NCBI GenBank assembly: GCA_027604685.1 | Contig: JADHYX010000181.1 | Location: 1-42,184, forward strand | DNA length: 42,184 nt | Reading direction: 5' to 3' | Origin: Lobulomyces angularis | Taxonomy: Eukaryota; Chytridiomycota; Chytridiomycetes; Lobulomycetales; Lobulomycetaceae | Part shown: positions 1-12,841 of the stretch, piece after piece | How positions within the stretch are numbered: the first letter of the stretch is position 1 | Layout of the letters: the number at the start of each line of letters is the position of its first letter | The notes under the pieces: model-generated | The model's database searches: none | What the model saw: only the letters and a program-made list of their open reading frames with translations | What the model was told of the DNA's origin: nothing | Made by a program: the position numbers and the translations under genes

Positions 1-1040
1 TAACTGTTAGGGAAGGGATATATTGGTCAAAACCAAAGCAGTAGCAACTAACCCAATTGATTACAAAATTTTATCTTCAAGAACTGAATCAAATAAAATC
101 ATTGCAGGATGGGATGCCTCAGGAGTTGTTGAAGCAGTGGGTAAAGAAACTACCTTGTTTAAAGTTGGTGATGAAGTATACTTTGCTGGATCTCTAATTA
201 GAGACGGTTCTTTTGCAGATCACGTCTTAGTTGATGAAAGAATCGTTGGTTTGAAACCTAAAAATTTAACTTGGATTGAAAGTGCTGTGGTTCCCTTGAC
301 AACTTTAACAGCTTGGGAGCTGTTCGAAAAGTCACTTCAAATTCCTAAAAATAAAAGTGGAACTAAACAAGAAACAATTTTAATTACTGCTGCAGCTGGA
401 GGTGAGAAGAAAACTGGTTGATTTTATTTAATTCTTTCTCTAGGTGTCGGTTCCATTGCGATTCAGTTGGCAAAAAAAGTTTTTGGGTTAAGAGTTATAG
501 CTACTGCTTCAAGACCAGAAACTGTGGAATGGGTAAAAAGATTGGGTATTAATTATGCTTTTAATCTTTTATTTTTTACTAAATTTATTTTTATTATTTA
601 TTTTTAAAGGAGCTGATCATGTAATTAACCATAGAGAAAATTTTAAAACTCAACTAGATAACATTGGAATTACGGAAGGAGTAGAATATGTTGCTCAATT
701 TGCAGATTTAAATGATGAATACCTTGAAAAACTTGTTCAAGTAATCAAACCTTATGGAAAAATTGGTTGTATTGTTCCTTGTAACCAGATCAATATTGGG
801 TTGTTAATGGGAAAAAGCATCTCATTTCATTATGAGTTTATGTTCACTGCATCGATTACTGGAGTTGATATACAATCACAGCATGAAATATTGACTGAAG
901 CAGCAAAACTATTTGAAAATAAAGTTTTACTTTCAACTTTAAACACAAAGTATCCATTTACTGTAGATGGCTTAACTGATGCATTAATATATCAACACAG
1001 TGGAAAAGCTATAGGAAAAATTGGGCTAATTGTTGATTAA
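1..1040 (+). CDS. MDR-family zinc-type alcohol dehydrogenase-like oxidoreductase (3' part)
   Basis: This is an NAD(P)H-dependent medium-chain dehydrogenase/reductase of the quinone-oxidoreductase / zinc-type ADH-like group. The gene starts upstream of the window: a TTAG at 7-10 looks like an intron acceptor, and the open frame from 11 gives the typical N-terminal strand ([17 protein letters not shown]). Exons are about 11-401, 444-545 and 610-1040, with introns 402-443 (42 nt) and 546-609. Splicing restores the Rossmann nucleotide-binding motif [16 protein letters not shown], followed by the GADHVINH segment typical of the family, and the protein ends KIGLIVD. No structural-zinc Cys cluster is visible, so a zinc-free oxidoreductase is more likely than a classical ADH. 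The substrate cannot be told. The family call is firm. Confidence 0.85.
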
Positions 1041-1179
1041 AATTGATGATTTCGTAGTTGTTTTTTTATAAAAAAAAATATATTATTTTATATTTTTATT
1101 TAATGAATTTTGATTTTTAGTTAATACATTACATAAAAAAAAAATTAAAGCTAATTTTTTTTATATCATATAAACTAAT

Positions 1180-2530
1180 TTTTATTATATGAGACTCACT
1201 AAATATAGTTGATATCCTGCCTTTTTAAAACATATCTCTAAACCCTTGGAGTTTGATATCTCAATGATGTTCTTGACCAATCTCCAATTAAAACGTATGG
1301 ATTTTCACTACCACCAAATTTTTCTTTAAATTTTTTAATAAATTTACTTTCTGATTTTTGAGTATTCATAAAAGTATTTAATTTCAATTTTCTAAATAGT
1401 GAATTCCTATAGTATAATTCTAATTGAGTAAAACGGTACAAGTAAACCTTTTAAAATTAAATAATTTACCACATATATCTTCCAGACTATCTTCCACATT
1501 TAGAGTACCTTTAACACGTTCACTACCGAGTACTAAAACAGTGTTTAATAGAATAAGGTATCAAATCTAATATGTCTTGGTATTGTTGAAGTGGATAATG
1601 GATAAACATTAAATGATCGTAATCTGTACTGTTCATATAATAATCCAAGTTTATAGTAGGGTTCAAAATATATTTTTGTTATACTGATATCAAAAGAAAT
1701 TAAGTCTTTTTCAATTGTGTTTGGTAATATAGTTCTAATAATGTTAACGATTTGAATTTCATATTCAGATAACTCTGAAAGATCTCTATTATTTCTAGTG
1801 TAATTTTCTGCACTAATCGATTCCTAAGCTGAAGATGTTTTATCTATTCTTTTTTCGACATATTTTCAGACTTTAACTTTAACTGTTTTTTTAATAATCA
1901 ATGTTGAAACTAGTGTTTTTAATTTTGGAATAAAATGCTCTTGAATTTTAACAGTGTAATGTGTAAATATTTAAAAGCTTGATAAAGAGCGATTTGATCA
2001 ATATACTTGATATTTTCTTGTATGCAACCGAATTCAGTTTTTGTATTTTTCAATGTATCCTTCAAGTATCTCATTAAAAATAGCAGTTGTTTGAGAAGTA
2101 ACTTTTGTAATTTTAATTGAACGATTAAGAAACTTGTATATTCTAACAAAAAAATCGGAATTAATCAAACTGTTTGTTGTCAGGGTAATTTAACATAAAA
2201 AATTAAAAAAATGAGTAGTATGAATAGTTAATCGATTTGCTGACTAAATAATTGATTAGAGTTTTTGATATTGTTCGGGTATTCTAATAAAAACTTTATT
2301 AAAATTTTGTTGCATGAATGCTTTTCCATTTTTTAAAAGATAAAAAAAAGAGATGTTTTTACTTTTTATTTATAGTAAAAATTTAGAAGTAGTTTATGAA
2401 GTATTGCAATTATAATATATTTAGATTTTTTAATTTCCATTTTTTTTTATTAATGAATATTTATATTTTTGAATTACTATTTATTTAATCTTCAAAAAGA
2501 TAATGCCCAATGTTTTTCTCAGTTTCTAAC
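1180..2530 (-). pseudogene. Decayed Fanzor-like (TnpB-related) element, copy A
   Basis: This is a fragmented relic of a RuvC-type nuclease gene of the Fanzor group (eukaryotic relatives of IS605 TnpB). The longest open piece, 1441-1238, contains LFRKLKLNTFMNTQKSESKF, a FKEKFGG stretch and the strand VLIGDWS. These align in the same order with copy B (33.5-35.4 kb) and with mucoromycete/chytrid proteins I recall as Fanzor-like. After a frameshift near 1238 the frame continues as FKKAGYQLYLV and stops near 1190, so the zinc finger and the last RuvC motif are missing. A second open piece (2149-1919) corresponds to the N-terminal half. DNA-level matches to copy B recur around 1571, 1895, 2230 and 2500. 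The distance between homologous blocks is about 130 nt here and about 545 nt in copy B, so the part holding RuvC-I has been deleted. It is not functional. Confidence 0.65.
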
Positions 2531-2548
2531 AAAACCCTGATTAATTAA

Positions 2549-5500
2549 ATGTACCAAGTTTTTCATCCTCAAATACTAATTGAAAACTTCGGATTTAATC
2601 TGAAAATACAATGTTTGGAGTCTTACGGTAATAAATTAGAGAGAAGTTAGGGTTAATGCAATATAATTATTTCATTCTACAAGTTAAATTGTTGGCTTTC
2701 GCATTTGAAGAATTATTAATAATTTGTGTATTAATTGTATCTTTAAAGAAAATAAATTTTACCTTTCGACCACGGATTCTTCAATCCTAGTGTATGAAGT
2801 TATTGAAGATCCTTTTTCCATTAATCTAATCCTGACAAGAAAAAAATTGTTCTCCAAACCTGTCGAAAAGATGTTAGTAGTTTCAATATTAGATACAATA
2901 TTAGTACTAGCCGATGACTTAGTGCATCTATTGGATTTATATACGTTTGATTTACACAACACGATTGTAAAAACAAAAGGTATCACACGATTATTAAATT
3001 TACAAATGCTAATTGAGTATTAAGGAGCAACTTCGATTGCTTTATGGCCTCCTTTACAGAGCATGCATAGCGAAGAGCCTATAAAGAAACCTTCCGTACT
3101 ACCAAACGCAAAGTTTTGTGTGGTTATAAAAAAAAAATTGATGTTCTTTATAGTATCGCCTTCTGCTACTACAGAAGTTTCATCATTAAACTTAAATGGT
3201 ACCATTAAGGACGTTTTATGGATAGGTAACAATAGAAATTTCTTATCTTTCCAGTAATTGATTAAAGATGAATTGCGTGTTATTGTTTCCTTACCGAGAT
3301 CTTTTTGCATAGTTCATGTTGACTCAGGGGCAACGCAAGAAGTTTTTTCTACTAATTTTTCAGTGATGCCTTCTCTTTCATTTAAAGTTCCGAAAAACCT
3401 TCCAATAATGTGTTTAATAGAAGACCATTCGGTATTGATAGGAAAAGACAGTAATCTATAAATCAAGAAATTCTTATAAAGATAACATTTTTAGATTTGT
3501 GCTTTTGCATGAGCCTTGATAATTATTCAATACGTGATAAACCCATTGAATGGTCGGAGATTCCTATTTCAGTTTGTAATAATTGCAAAGGAGGTTTTTT
3601 TTTTATATCAGTTCATACACAAATAATAGGCTATTACTCTCCATATGTTGTTGCAAATTTACCTACGAAATTCGAAGTACGCAGGTAAAATTTATATTTC
3701 TTTCTATATCAATTATTTTACATTCATTTTAAAAGTTTTCGAACACAAGCTCTGGTGCAAACATTCCAGCTTCCTCATGCCTTCAGAATGGTACCAGGTG
3801 ATATCATTACTGTTGCTAGCCCAAATTCTGTTTGGAGATTGTTACCATTGGATTTTGAAGACCAGGTATTTGAAATGTTAACTAAGTGTTTATGATATTT
3901 TTTTAGATTGAGCAATTGATCGAAATGAATAAATTTGAAGAGGCTGAAAAGTTAATTGAAGAATTAGAATTTCCGTCAAAAGAAGATCAAGTATGAATTC
4001 ATTCAAAAAAAGCTTATTAAAGTCAAATGTAGATTTCAAATATTATACGTGTTAAAGGATTAGAGGCTCATTATAAATTTACTCAGCTTCACCAGTATGA
4101 AGAAGCAATAAAAACGTTAGAGGGTAATTTTTTTTATTGTATACAGCTAAAGAAATTTTTTTTTTTGCAGACTTGAACGCTTCTCCTTTAGATGTAATTA
4201 ATTTATTTCCAGATTTAGCCATTAATGAAGATAACGATGTTTCACCCGAGCCTGTACCTGCTTCTGGTATCTTAAATTCGTTACTAGAGAAATAAGTTAT
4301 TTTTTAAAGAAAAAAATGCAATAATACAGCTAATGCATTATCTGACTGATCAAAGAACTAAGTTAAATAAATTTCGTAGCATTAAAGGGAATGCAAATAC
4401 GAAACAGTTTGAAGAATCCATATATCTTTCCCAAGTAATTGATACAACGTTGTTGAAAGTTTACTTGAAAATCAATGATAGTTTTGCTAGATCTCTGTTA
4501 AGAATAGATAATAACTGTTTAGTTGAGGAATGCGAAGTTCTACTTAAAGAGTATAAGGTAAATTTCTTATTAAAGAAAAAAAATAATTTTTTGTTTCAGA
4601 AACCTTTGCTGCTGGTTGAATTATATAAGAATAAAGGACTAAATAAAATGGCACTAGAATACCTTTCTAAAAGGTTTCTTAATTTGTATCTAATTTTAAC
4701 AAGAACTTTTTTAGCATTGAATCACCCACTAGAGAGGATTACATAGTTGAGTTTTTGAAAAGGCTAAATAGTATGGATATAAATTTAATATTTGAATATG
4801 CTACCTCTCTTATGAAGGCTGATCCTGAAATCGGAATAAAGGTTTTTTAGTTAGAATTAAACATTTTTACTATTTTTGATTTTTTTTAAGATTTTTACCG
4901 AAAACGAAAATTTGGTAGTTTTTTCAATTTGTTTTTTATTAATATGATACATTTCTTGCCTTATTTAGCTAGATACCAAAGTTAGATTAAAAGTTTTTAA
5001 ATTTATAGAAAGTTTTGACTTTAAATGCAGTAGAATATATCTGGAAAAAGTTATAGAAGAAAATGTAGAAGAAGATCCAGAGTTTACAGAGATGTTAATA
5101 TTTTCATATATAAAAGAAATTAGAAGTGCACCTCCTTTAAGTATCATCAAATTGTTTAAAGTCAGCTCAGTACTAATTTTTGCTTTTTGTGGAATATTAG
5201 ACTCGGAATTAACTGAAAGTCTTGAAAAACTGTTACGACTTGATTTAAATTCTTACTCACTAACGAACGTCCTAGATTTTTTTGACAAAGACGACCCAGG
5301 TACTATAAAAAAATACTTTCTTGCAAATTGCTCAAGTTTTCAACTGACGCGTAGCACCGCTTCTTGTGCTAAAGACAATAGTATTAAGTAGAATGAAGCG
5401 ACATGAAGAATCATTAGATATTTTTCTGGATAAATTAAAATCAAAGGATCGTGCAGAGAGGTAATTGTTTATTTCTTTGGCTATTGTAACATTTAAAGGT

Positions 5501-6096
5501 ATTGCCAAGAAAACTATGACTTTGATTGTAGTATTTCAAGTGAAGTTTTTAATATTCTTCTAAAAAAATATATTTTGATGTCCACTCAGAAAGAACAGTC
5601 AATGAAAATGGACAAAGATTACATTTTGTTTTTTATAAGTAAATACGCGCAATATTTCAATGTGAAAGAGGTATTTTTATAAGATAACAAATTACAGAAA
5701 AAATATTGAAAATGATGGTTAGGTGGTTAAATTTTTACCGAATGATTTAAAAGTTGAACAAATTTTGATTTTTTTTGAAAAAAAATTTCAACATCTGAAT
5801 GAGCATAGAAATAGTTTGTCAGTTACGAAAAACTTGATATTATCTGAAAGCAATCAAGTAAGTTTTGTCAATAAGTTTAATGTAATATTAATTGCTGTGT
5901 AGCTAAAAAATGAGTTATCATTAAATTATCAAAAATTTATCAAAATTGATGAAGATACAATGTGCCCTAGATGTTTTAAAAGGTTTTTTAAATATAATTT
6001 TTTTTTTAATTTGTTTTGTTTAGGATAAAAGATAGTGCCTTTGTTTGTTGTCCGAATGATGTAATTATCCATGTATATTGTATTGACAAAAGCTAA
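2549..6096 (+). CDS. VPS39: Vps39/Vam6, HOPS complex subunit
   Basis: Vps39 is the HOPS tethering subunit that binds Ypt7/Rab7 and promotes late endosome-vacuole fusion. The spliced protein is about 870 residues, close to the usual length. It starts MYQVFHPQILIENF and has an N-terminal CNH/beta-propeller-like part (KFYLSTTDSSILVYEV), the segment VWRLLPLDFEDQIEQLIE where helical repeats begin, a central VIDTTLLKVYLKIND, YLEKVIEENVEEDPEF, and LSRMKRHEESLDIFL. The C-terminus is a RING-like zinc motif, CPRC then CCPNDVIIHVYC, close to the Vps39 consensus. About 17 introns are inferred; clear ones are 2980-3024, 3226-3267, 3451-3494, 4842-4890, 4915-4968 and 5300-5354. Two joins are less sure: the first intron (2628-2748, longer than usual) and 4254-4329, chosen to avoid an in-frame stop. 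The stop is TAA at 6094-6096. TGFBRAP1/Vps3 is a relative, but the zinc-motif wording favours Vps39. Confidence 0.87.
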
Positions 6097-6490
6097 GTTC
6101 AATTATTGAGTGCAGCATTTTAGGCTTAATAAAACTATACTTTTTGAAATTTCCCACATTTATTGTTGATATTTCATAATGTTTTTTTCGAAAAGCGCAT
6201 TTGTTTCTGTTCAATAAAATAGGTTTTAAATTTTTTATACTTTTTTAATTATTGAACAAATTGGTAGTCCATTTACGTTACTATAATCCTTTTCAAGAAC
6301 ACTGGAACACTGAATCAAACACCATCCTTCATAGTTAATAAATTTTTTTGATCATCCATCAACTAAAGTTAAACTGAAACTTTTCTTCTAGCGGAATGGT
6401 TCATTTTTCTCTCTTTGATCTAAGGTGATTTTTTTTTTTTAGATCGAGTTGAAATTATTTTTAATCCATTTGATATATTTAAACGTATTA
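6097..6490. other. Intergenic region between VPS39 and NUP133
   Basis: This T/A-rich spacer of about 390 bp lies between two tandem plus-strand genes. I see no coding frame, tRNA or repeat. It should hold the VPS39 3' end and the NUP133 promoter. A T-run with TTAG at 6428-6441 resembles an intron acceptor, so a 5' UTR intron or a slightly earlier start for the next gene is possible. Confidence 0.5.
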
Positions 6491-9400
6491 ATGTTCACAC
6501 CCATAAAAAGTAAAAGAATTATTCAAAAAACTCCAAAATCTAGTGTGCGTTTATCACCACCTATACCTAAAAAAGAGCAAAAATCTGATTCAAACAACAA
6601 CTCTTCTGTTGTTCAAAATATACATAAAATTCAAGAAAGAAGCAAAGTTTTTTACAATTCCGAAAAATTTAAAGTAATTAGTAGACAAAAAGGCCCTTTA
6701 AATTTTAATCTAACAGATGAAATTAATCTAGATGCAAATTTTACCTTACATCAAAATTTTATGACCATATCAACTCAAAGCAGTTTTATTGTTTTTAATT
6801 GGAAACTTAATGAATATTTAAATTCTTTTGATATCGAAGATAAACAACTATCCGTTTTATTTGACAACGGTGAATTATTACTTTTTTCAAGCAACGTTTT
6901 TAAATATATAAAAAATATTGCCTATAATAATGATTCCACCATAACTTTTTACGTTACCTTGGAGCAACATGAATTTGGAATTAAACTTTTAAATTTTAAT
7001 GTAAACTTGCCAACATTTTTTTTTTGTTTTTTAACTTATTAAATTAAATTTAGCCAATTGGATACATTTTAGTTACAAATTTTGGAAACGTTTTTAAAAT
7101 TGTACTTAATGAAAGAAAAGAATTCAAAGTTGTTAAATTTAGCAAGGACCTTTCCAGTTTTGGCTTAAATTCTTTAGTAAATTCTGTGAGCTCCTTTCTC
7201 ACATACCTTCCCCAAGAAAAAAACGATCTTGGGATATTAAATGTAATTAGTGGTGAGATAAATGGAAAATCTCGGTATGCCACTGTAATTTGAATATGTA
7301 ATATAACAGTTTTAGGCAACTATTGATTCTGCTAAAGGAAGAGATTCAAATTTGGTCCGTTTCAAAGTCACATGAACAGATGTCCTATCGAATAAAATTG
7401 AAAGATTTAATTTTAGAAAAAGAACTGACCATCTTTAATCTCGAAAGAACTAGTATTGAATTTCTTGCATTTGACTTTAATGAAAGTGAAAGGAAAATAG
7501 TTGTTCTAATTTCTGTGGACAAAAAAAAATTACATCAATTAAGTTTCAATCCTAATATTGAAAACTTTAAAGTAGATCACATTCAATTGCAAACATTTCT
7601 GAATTATAATAAAACTTTGAATCAGGTAATTTAGTTATAAAATAAATTTTTTCTTAGATTTAGGAACGGATCGAACTGTTTAATGTGCAAGGAACTTCCT
7701 TCATTTTCTTCTCTCAAGCCTTGTTAGTTCTGAACAACTCTAAATTGTCCCGTAAGGTTACTGAAAGGTGGCAATATGTTAATTTTTTTAAAAAAAAGCT
7801 TCCTCACAAGAGTTAATTTGCTTTAACGAAGATATCATATGTCATTATGTTGACAAGTCGAAATTAACAAGAGGACAAGATAATACCGAAAACTGTTTAA
7901 TATATTTTCAAAAAGCTGGCGTTGTTAGTATTGATGCAATAATTAAAAACTTTGTCAGGTTTGAAAACTACCATATTTTAATGTGGCTAATGCTTTAATT
8001 TTATTGAACCTCTCAGCTATGACCGGAAGGTAGCGTTATACAAGCAAATTGAGCAAGCAGTGTTTTATGGAAATCAAGTTGATGAAGTAACTATTTTTAA
8101 TCATGTTATTTACTGGTTGGCTCAATCATTGAATTTTAATATTTTTAGAACCCCATTGATTTTGTGATTTTCCCGCAAGAGGATGATTTAAATATGTCCT
8201 GTGTGGAATTAGTTGATAACATCTTAAACGGAAAGTCTGTATATATTCAAGACGATTTTGAAATAAAAAATTATATATTCGAACAGGAAAATATTTTTAA
8301 AAATTTAGTCGACTATTTAAATGCTTTAGGAATTTACAATCAAGTAAGTTTGATTCCTTCGCATACTTAATCTGTTGTTTTTGTTTTTCAAAGATTGGTG
8401 AAAAGACAAGATTTAGCTTAATGTACAAAATGGAGAAACTTCGAAGCATGATGGCATTATGGCAATATATGGATTCTTGCCTGAAGTAATTTTTATTTAA
8501 AAAAATAAATTTTAACTTATAATTTTAAATGAACAGTAGGAATAGAGGAGAGGATGCTATTTTGAGAAGTGCAATTGAAACATTTTACGAAAAAACTGAA
8601 TTTAAAAAATTCTTCAAATATAATGTATTTTTATTAAGATTAAATTGCTTTCTTAATATTATTTGTTTAGACTTTATGCATTGAAAAGTTATTAGAAAAT
8701 ATTGATTTCCCTTCCGCTAATGGTATCTCCAAGAAAGGTTTTGAACTTTATCAGTGCAATAAGGTCTTGCTTTTGATTGTTGACACTGCCGTTACCTTCA
8801 GAATGAACGCTGGTTTACTTTTTGGGTTGGAAAATTTAGATGTAAAAACTTTTGGACTGTTCAAGACCAATTTTGGTTATACGGAGCCTTGGACAGCGAA
8901 AGATAAAATTTTGCAGTTTTTAGAAAGTCAGTTTGATTCTACAACAAAATTTCTCGAAACGCAGGATATAGATATGGATGTGGATGAAGAATACAATGGT
9001 GGCAGTGATAGGGAAAATTTTAAAAAGCAACTCTATCGCTTGGGGGATGTATTACTTGATTGTTTTTTTCAAAAGTGTAGCATTACTCAACTAAGGTTAT
9101 CAAATAAATCAAATTAATTTTTATATTAATGATAGCTTTTAGAGAAAAGCGATTAGAGCAGAGGCTGCATACTCTAGCTAATAAAATCCTGTTAAATATT
9201 TGTGGGTTATTATTCTTTTGGATAAAACTAATTTTTGTAGTTAAGGTAAATAAAGAGTTTGCCTTTTTTTTGGGAAGTAAATATTGTTGCTACGAATTGC
9301 TTGTGCGGCTTTCCCTTAAGCTTGAACCTGCTGAGGTTAACAGCAAACTTGCCTTTTTCTTAAAAAAATTTGAATATGAATTCGCAAAACAGTTATTTGA

Positions 9401-10729
9401 ATATCGATTAAGAGAAGGTGCATTTGTAATTAACTTTTTTCAGTTAATTTATTATTAAATAGGTAGTTTTCATAAAATATTTGATGAAAAAGAAGCTCCA
9501 ACAGCTTTTAAGGATTATGACAAATTTTTGGGAATCTTTTTAATGGAAAAGCAAGGTTCTCTTAACATTTTTAGTTGGATTCAGGAAATAAAGTTAAAAA
9601 ATTATCATGCTGCCGCTGAAATCTTGTCCGGAATAGCTGACACAGAATTGGATTTTTCTAAAAAGAGAGTAAAAAATGTTTAAATTGTTACTATCTAATG
9701 TTTTATTATTATTTTATTAGGTTGCCAATAGTTTGTCCTTTTTGGCGCTTGTAGCAGATGAAAATATTGAAAATTTTACTAGTAAAGAAAAGTTACCCCC
9801 ATCGCTTGAACTGAGGTATTGGGATAATATAAAGTCTCAAGATTATTCCGAGTTGCAGTTTTTGGTACTTAATTCTTTAAAAGAGAGAGCTTTGTTAAAA
9901 AAACCCAATGCAGTGACTGCCGAGGATCTGATTGAGGCAAATTTTAAAAATTTTATGGAAGACAAACCAGGATATAAATTATTAACCTTAAAAGCGTTAG
10001 AGACGTGTATTTCCAATCACCATGTGGATGAGTTACTGCTGTTTAACATATTTTTAAGCAGATCTGAGAATGACGGTGATATTGAGTTTAGTGCAAAGTT
10101 GTTTATGGAGTTTACGTTATTTTTACTTGAACGAAGTCAAAAAGAATTGGTTAAATTATCACTTTTATCGAATACATTTTTATCTTTTTTTTTTGTAGGT
10201 TTTTGGGTACGAGGTTCACACCAAATATGAGTTTTTATGGAAAATGCTCTGGAGAAGGGCATATCTTTTTACAGAGTAATTTTATATACGATTATTATTT
10301 AAATTTTCTTTTTCTACTTAGTTGGCAACAATTTACCAAACTATCCAAAATGGCCACATCTGATCAATCTTTTATCCAAGGAAAACAAAGAACGATGGTT
10401 AATACATTATTCCAAACAATATCAAATTACCAAAATTTGGAAACTGAGCAGAAAAGTAAATACGAAATTAAAAAATTTGCTTTAACATAATTTAAATTTT
10501 TTTAGGATTATATATTTTCGAACCCAATGAACATGTCTCTTTTTCAGAAAAAAGTTTAAGGCTCTTCAAAAGCTTCCTTAAAAATTCAAACTTTACAAAA
10601 AAGCAGGAAGAAAAGATTATTCAAGATTTTACTAAGGAAAATGAAAATATGAAAGTAGTCAATGACTTGCAAGGCGCTAAATTGTTATTCAATTCTTATT
10701 TAAGAGAGAGTGGATTGTCCGAAAAATAA
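6491..10729 (+). CDS. NUP133: Nucleoporin Nup133
   Basis: Nup133 is a scaffold nucleoporin of the Y (Nup84/Nup107-160) complex, with an N-terminal beta-propeller and a C-terminal alpha-helical stack. The spliced product is about 1,150 residues, as in the family. I take ATG 6491 (MFTPIKSKRI) as the start; a basic, Ser/Pro-rich leader precedes the propeller. Diagnostic strings are YDRKVALYKQIEQAVFYGN followed by NPIDFV, WTAKDKILQFLESQFDSTT, and near the C-terminus LWRRAYLFTDWQQF followed by KMATSDQSF. Introns are inferred at 7001-7053, 7275-7315, 7626-7663, 7752-7798, 7959-8016, 8087-8148, 8344-8393, 8486-8536, 8625-8670, 9077-9135, 9418-9462, 9669-9720, 10150-10198, 10276-10321 and 10456-10505. 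Two stop-free, multiple-of-three stretches, near 8842-8886 and 9212-9243, could be either introns or coding. The stop is TAA 10727-10729. Confidence 0.85.
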
Positions 10730-11038
10730 CTAATGAGTTTTTAGTAATTTAATAATTTTTTTCTTTTATTTAATTGCGATTTATAAGTTCTTCAAACTTC
10801 AAGAATTAAATTTTTTTCATAGTCATTAAATGTATCTTATTTTGTTCTTAACAATCTAATTTAATCTAATGAAGTGGCTGTGGTAATTTAAAGAGCATTA
10901 AGAATTTTTATATAGAATTTATTAAAGTACATACATTTTTTTTATGTTTCCAATAATTTAAAACTTAAAATCACGTACTGTTTTTTAATACTTGCATAGA
11001 TTTCCGTTTTTCAGCTTCCATTTATGAAAATACATTGA
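10730..11038. other. Convergent intergenic region NUP133 / ORC4
   Basis: This spacer of about 310 bp separates two genes that end toward each other, so it holds both 3' ends. It is A/T-rich with several AATAAA-like stretches. I see no gene or repeat in it. Confidence 0.5.
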
Positions 11039-12697
11039 TTAAGCATTTTCTAACCATTTCTTTAAGTATCCACCACAATCCACTCTTTCTTCGATGCAAT
11101 CAGCATATAGAGAATAATGAACGTTACATCTCACCTACGAAGTGTTAAAAAGTATCGTACATGTATTGTATACCATCTTAAATTCCAGCAGACAACCAAA
11201 TGAAAGATTAATGTCACAGTAATGAAATAGTCTAGAAGATGTTAGATTTTGGAATGCCTATTTGATGCGCTAAATAAGTCTTAATATTCTTATGTTACCT
11301 TGAAAACTACACTTTTTACAAACTTTAAGTCTTTTACAAGGTACCTCTTAGTAAATTTTTCAAACTCTTCATATAGCATTTCAAAATTAAATTCCCGAAT
11401 TTCTTTATCGAATAACTTTTTGGAACATATCAACAAGCAGAGTTCCAACAAGGATAAATCTAAAAAGCAAAAGTGAATAAAATATGTAAAAAACAAATTC
11501 AACCTTTTATGACATTTGACATTTGATAAAAATTCTGTTCTTTAAACGACTTTATTATGGAATCTACATCAAGAAAAGGATTTTCTGTTGTTAGGCAACG
11601 AATCGGCAATGACTAAATTAAGAATCAATTAATGTTTTCCAACAAAACTAAAAAAGCAAACCATCACATTCAACATGCGTGGAACATCATTATCCACATT
11701 AAATATTTGTTCAACTAAACTATTCATTTCTTTGTTTCTAAATAGAAGCTGTTGAAAGGGAAAATAATTAAGATAAATATTGATTGTCGACAAACCTCTA
11801 CTTCATTATTAAAATGTTCTAAGTACTGTTTTTCTATTTGCCTCTCATTGCTACTTTCAATACTCAAATAGAATTTTAGTATTTCGATGAAACTGCTAAC
11901 AGAATCTGGTTGCTGAAAGTGTATAACTCTGTTGGAAAATCTAGATTTTACCCTTTTTTCTAATAAATCGATTGCATCCTTTTAGAATATTTTTAGCTTT
12001 ATAAATTTACTCTTTTAATTTTACAATTCTGTTAGTTAATCCAATAACGATGATTGGCCTTAAAGCGCTTTGCACCGCATCTAAGAGGTTATATAATAAA
12101 AGTTGTTTAGGCTGCAATGCAAAGAGCTCAAATTCTTCCAAAATGAAAACCAGTGGTTTAATTATGGCTTTTTTAACATTTTTTCTTCTACTGTCCTGCT
12201 GCTCTATTTCAGTTAGCGTAGCCAAAATGAAATTGAAGCATTCTGAAAATGACCTCTATTGAAAAGTTTAGCAAAATGGAAAATTAAATTGTGCTAGATA
12301 CCAAATTTGCCTTTTCCACCATACTTTCCAATCCCAGTTGCCTAGCTACTTCTTTTAAAGCCAACTTATCTGTTTGTTGTAAAATCCCACTCAGTTTTAT
12401 AATTGTTGGAAAATTAACCTTCTTAATGGTCTCTAATTCAAATAGAGTATTATTGAGTATGGTAGTTTTTCCTGTTCCAGATTGTCCCATGAGTAAAACA
12501 GAATTTGATTCATCTTTTTCTAAGTATGTTAAGAGTGACTTTCTCAACACCAAATTTCTTTTAGTTTGTGGTATGTTTTCAAAAGAAGCCAACTTTGAAG
12601 TCAAAGAAAAAATTACCTTTTCAACTTCTGCTTGGCTCACATTTAGTACTTTTGAATTTGTTTTCATCTTTGATTTGCATGTTTTACTTCTTGCCAT
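11039..12697 (-). CDS. ORC4: Origin recognition complex subunit 4 (AAA+)
   Basis: ORC4 is the AAA+ subunit of the origin recognition complex, which loads MCM helicase in the nucleus. The spliced protein is about 435 residues, the same size as animal ORC4. Exon 1 (12697-12291) has Walker A GQSGTGKTT and LSGILQQTDKLALKEVARQL. The next exon carries Walker B VFILEEFELFALQPKQLLLY and VIGLTNRI, followed across an intron by LLEKRVKSRFSNRVI, the typical ORC4 sensor-region string. Later exons give LSLLELCLLICSKKL and FNFEMLYEEFEKF, and the tail ends GGYLKKWLENA with the stop at 11039-11041. The last exons are small: a 41-nt intron joins VVFK to AFQNL, and a 39-nt intron joins EFKM to VRCNVHYSLY. The Walker B core reads ILEEFELF where I expect ILDEFDLF; the changes are conservative. 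The 5' end is 144 bp from the stop of the next minus-strand gene. Confidence 0.9.
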
Positions 12698-12841
12698 ATT
12701 CTGGATATGTTTTACTTAAGATTATTATAACGAGGGTTTTTATAGAATTTTTTTTTATTGTTAAAAAACCAATTTTCAACTACTTCAATGATCATACCAA
12801 AAATATATATATAAAACAAAACTAAATTTTTTCTATTTTCC

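Noticed and set aside
1238..1441. Small host gene of 67 codons
   Set aside because: Its sequence aligns with Fanzor-like copy B and is broken on both sides, so it is a relic fragment.
12291..12719. Plus-strand ORF of 142 codons
   Set aside because: It is the antisense shadow of ORC4 exon 1, which has the Walker A motif.
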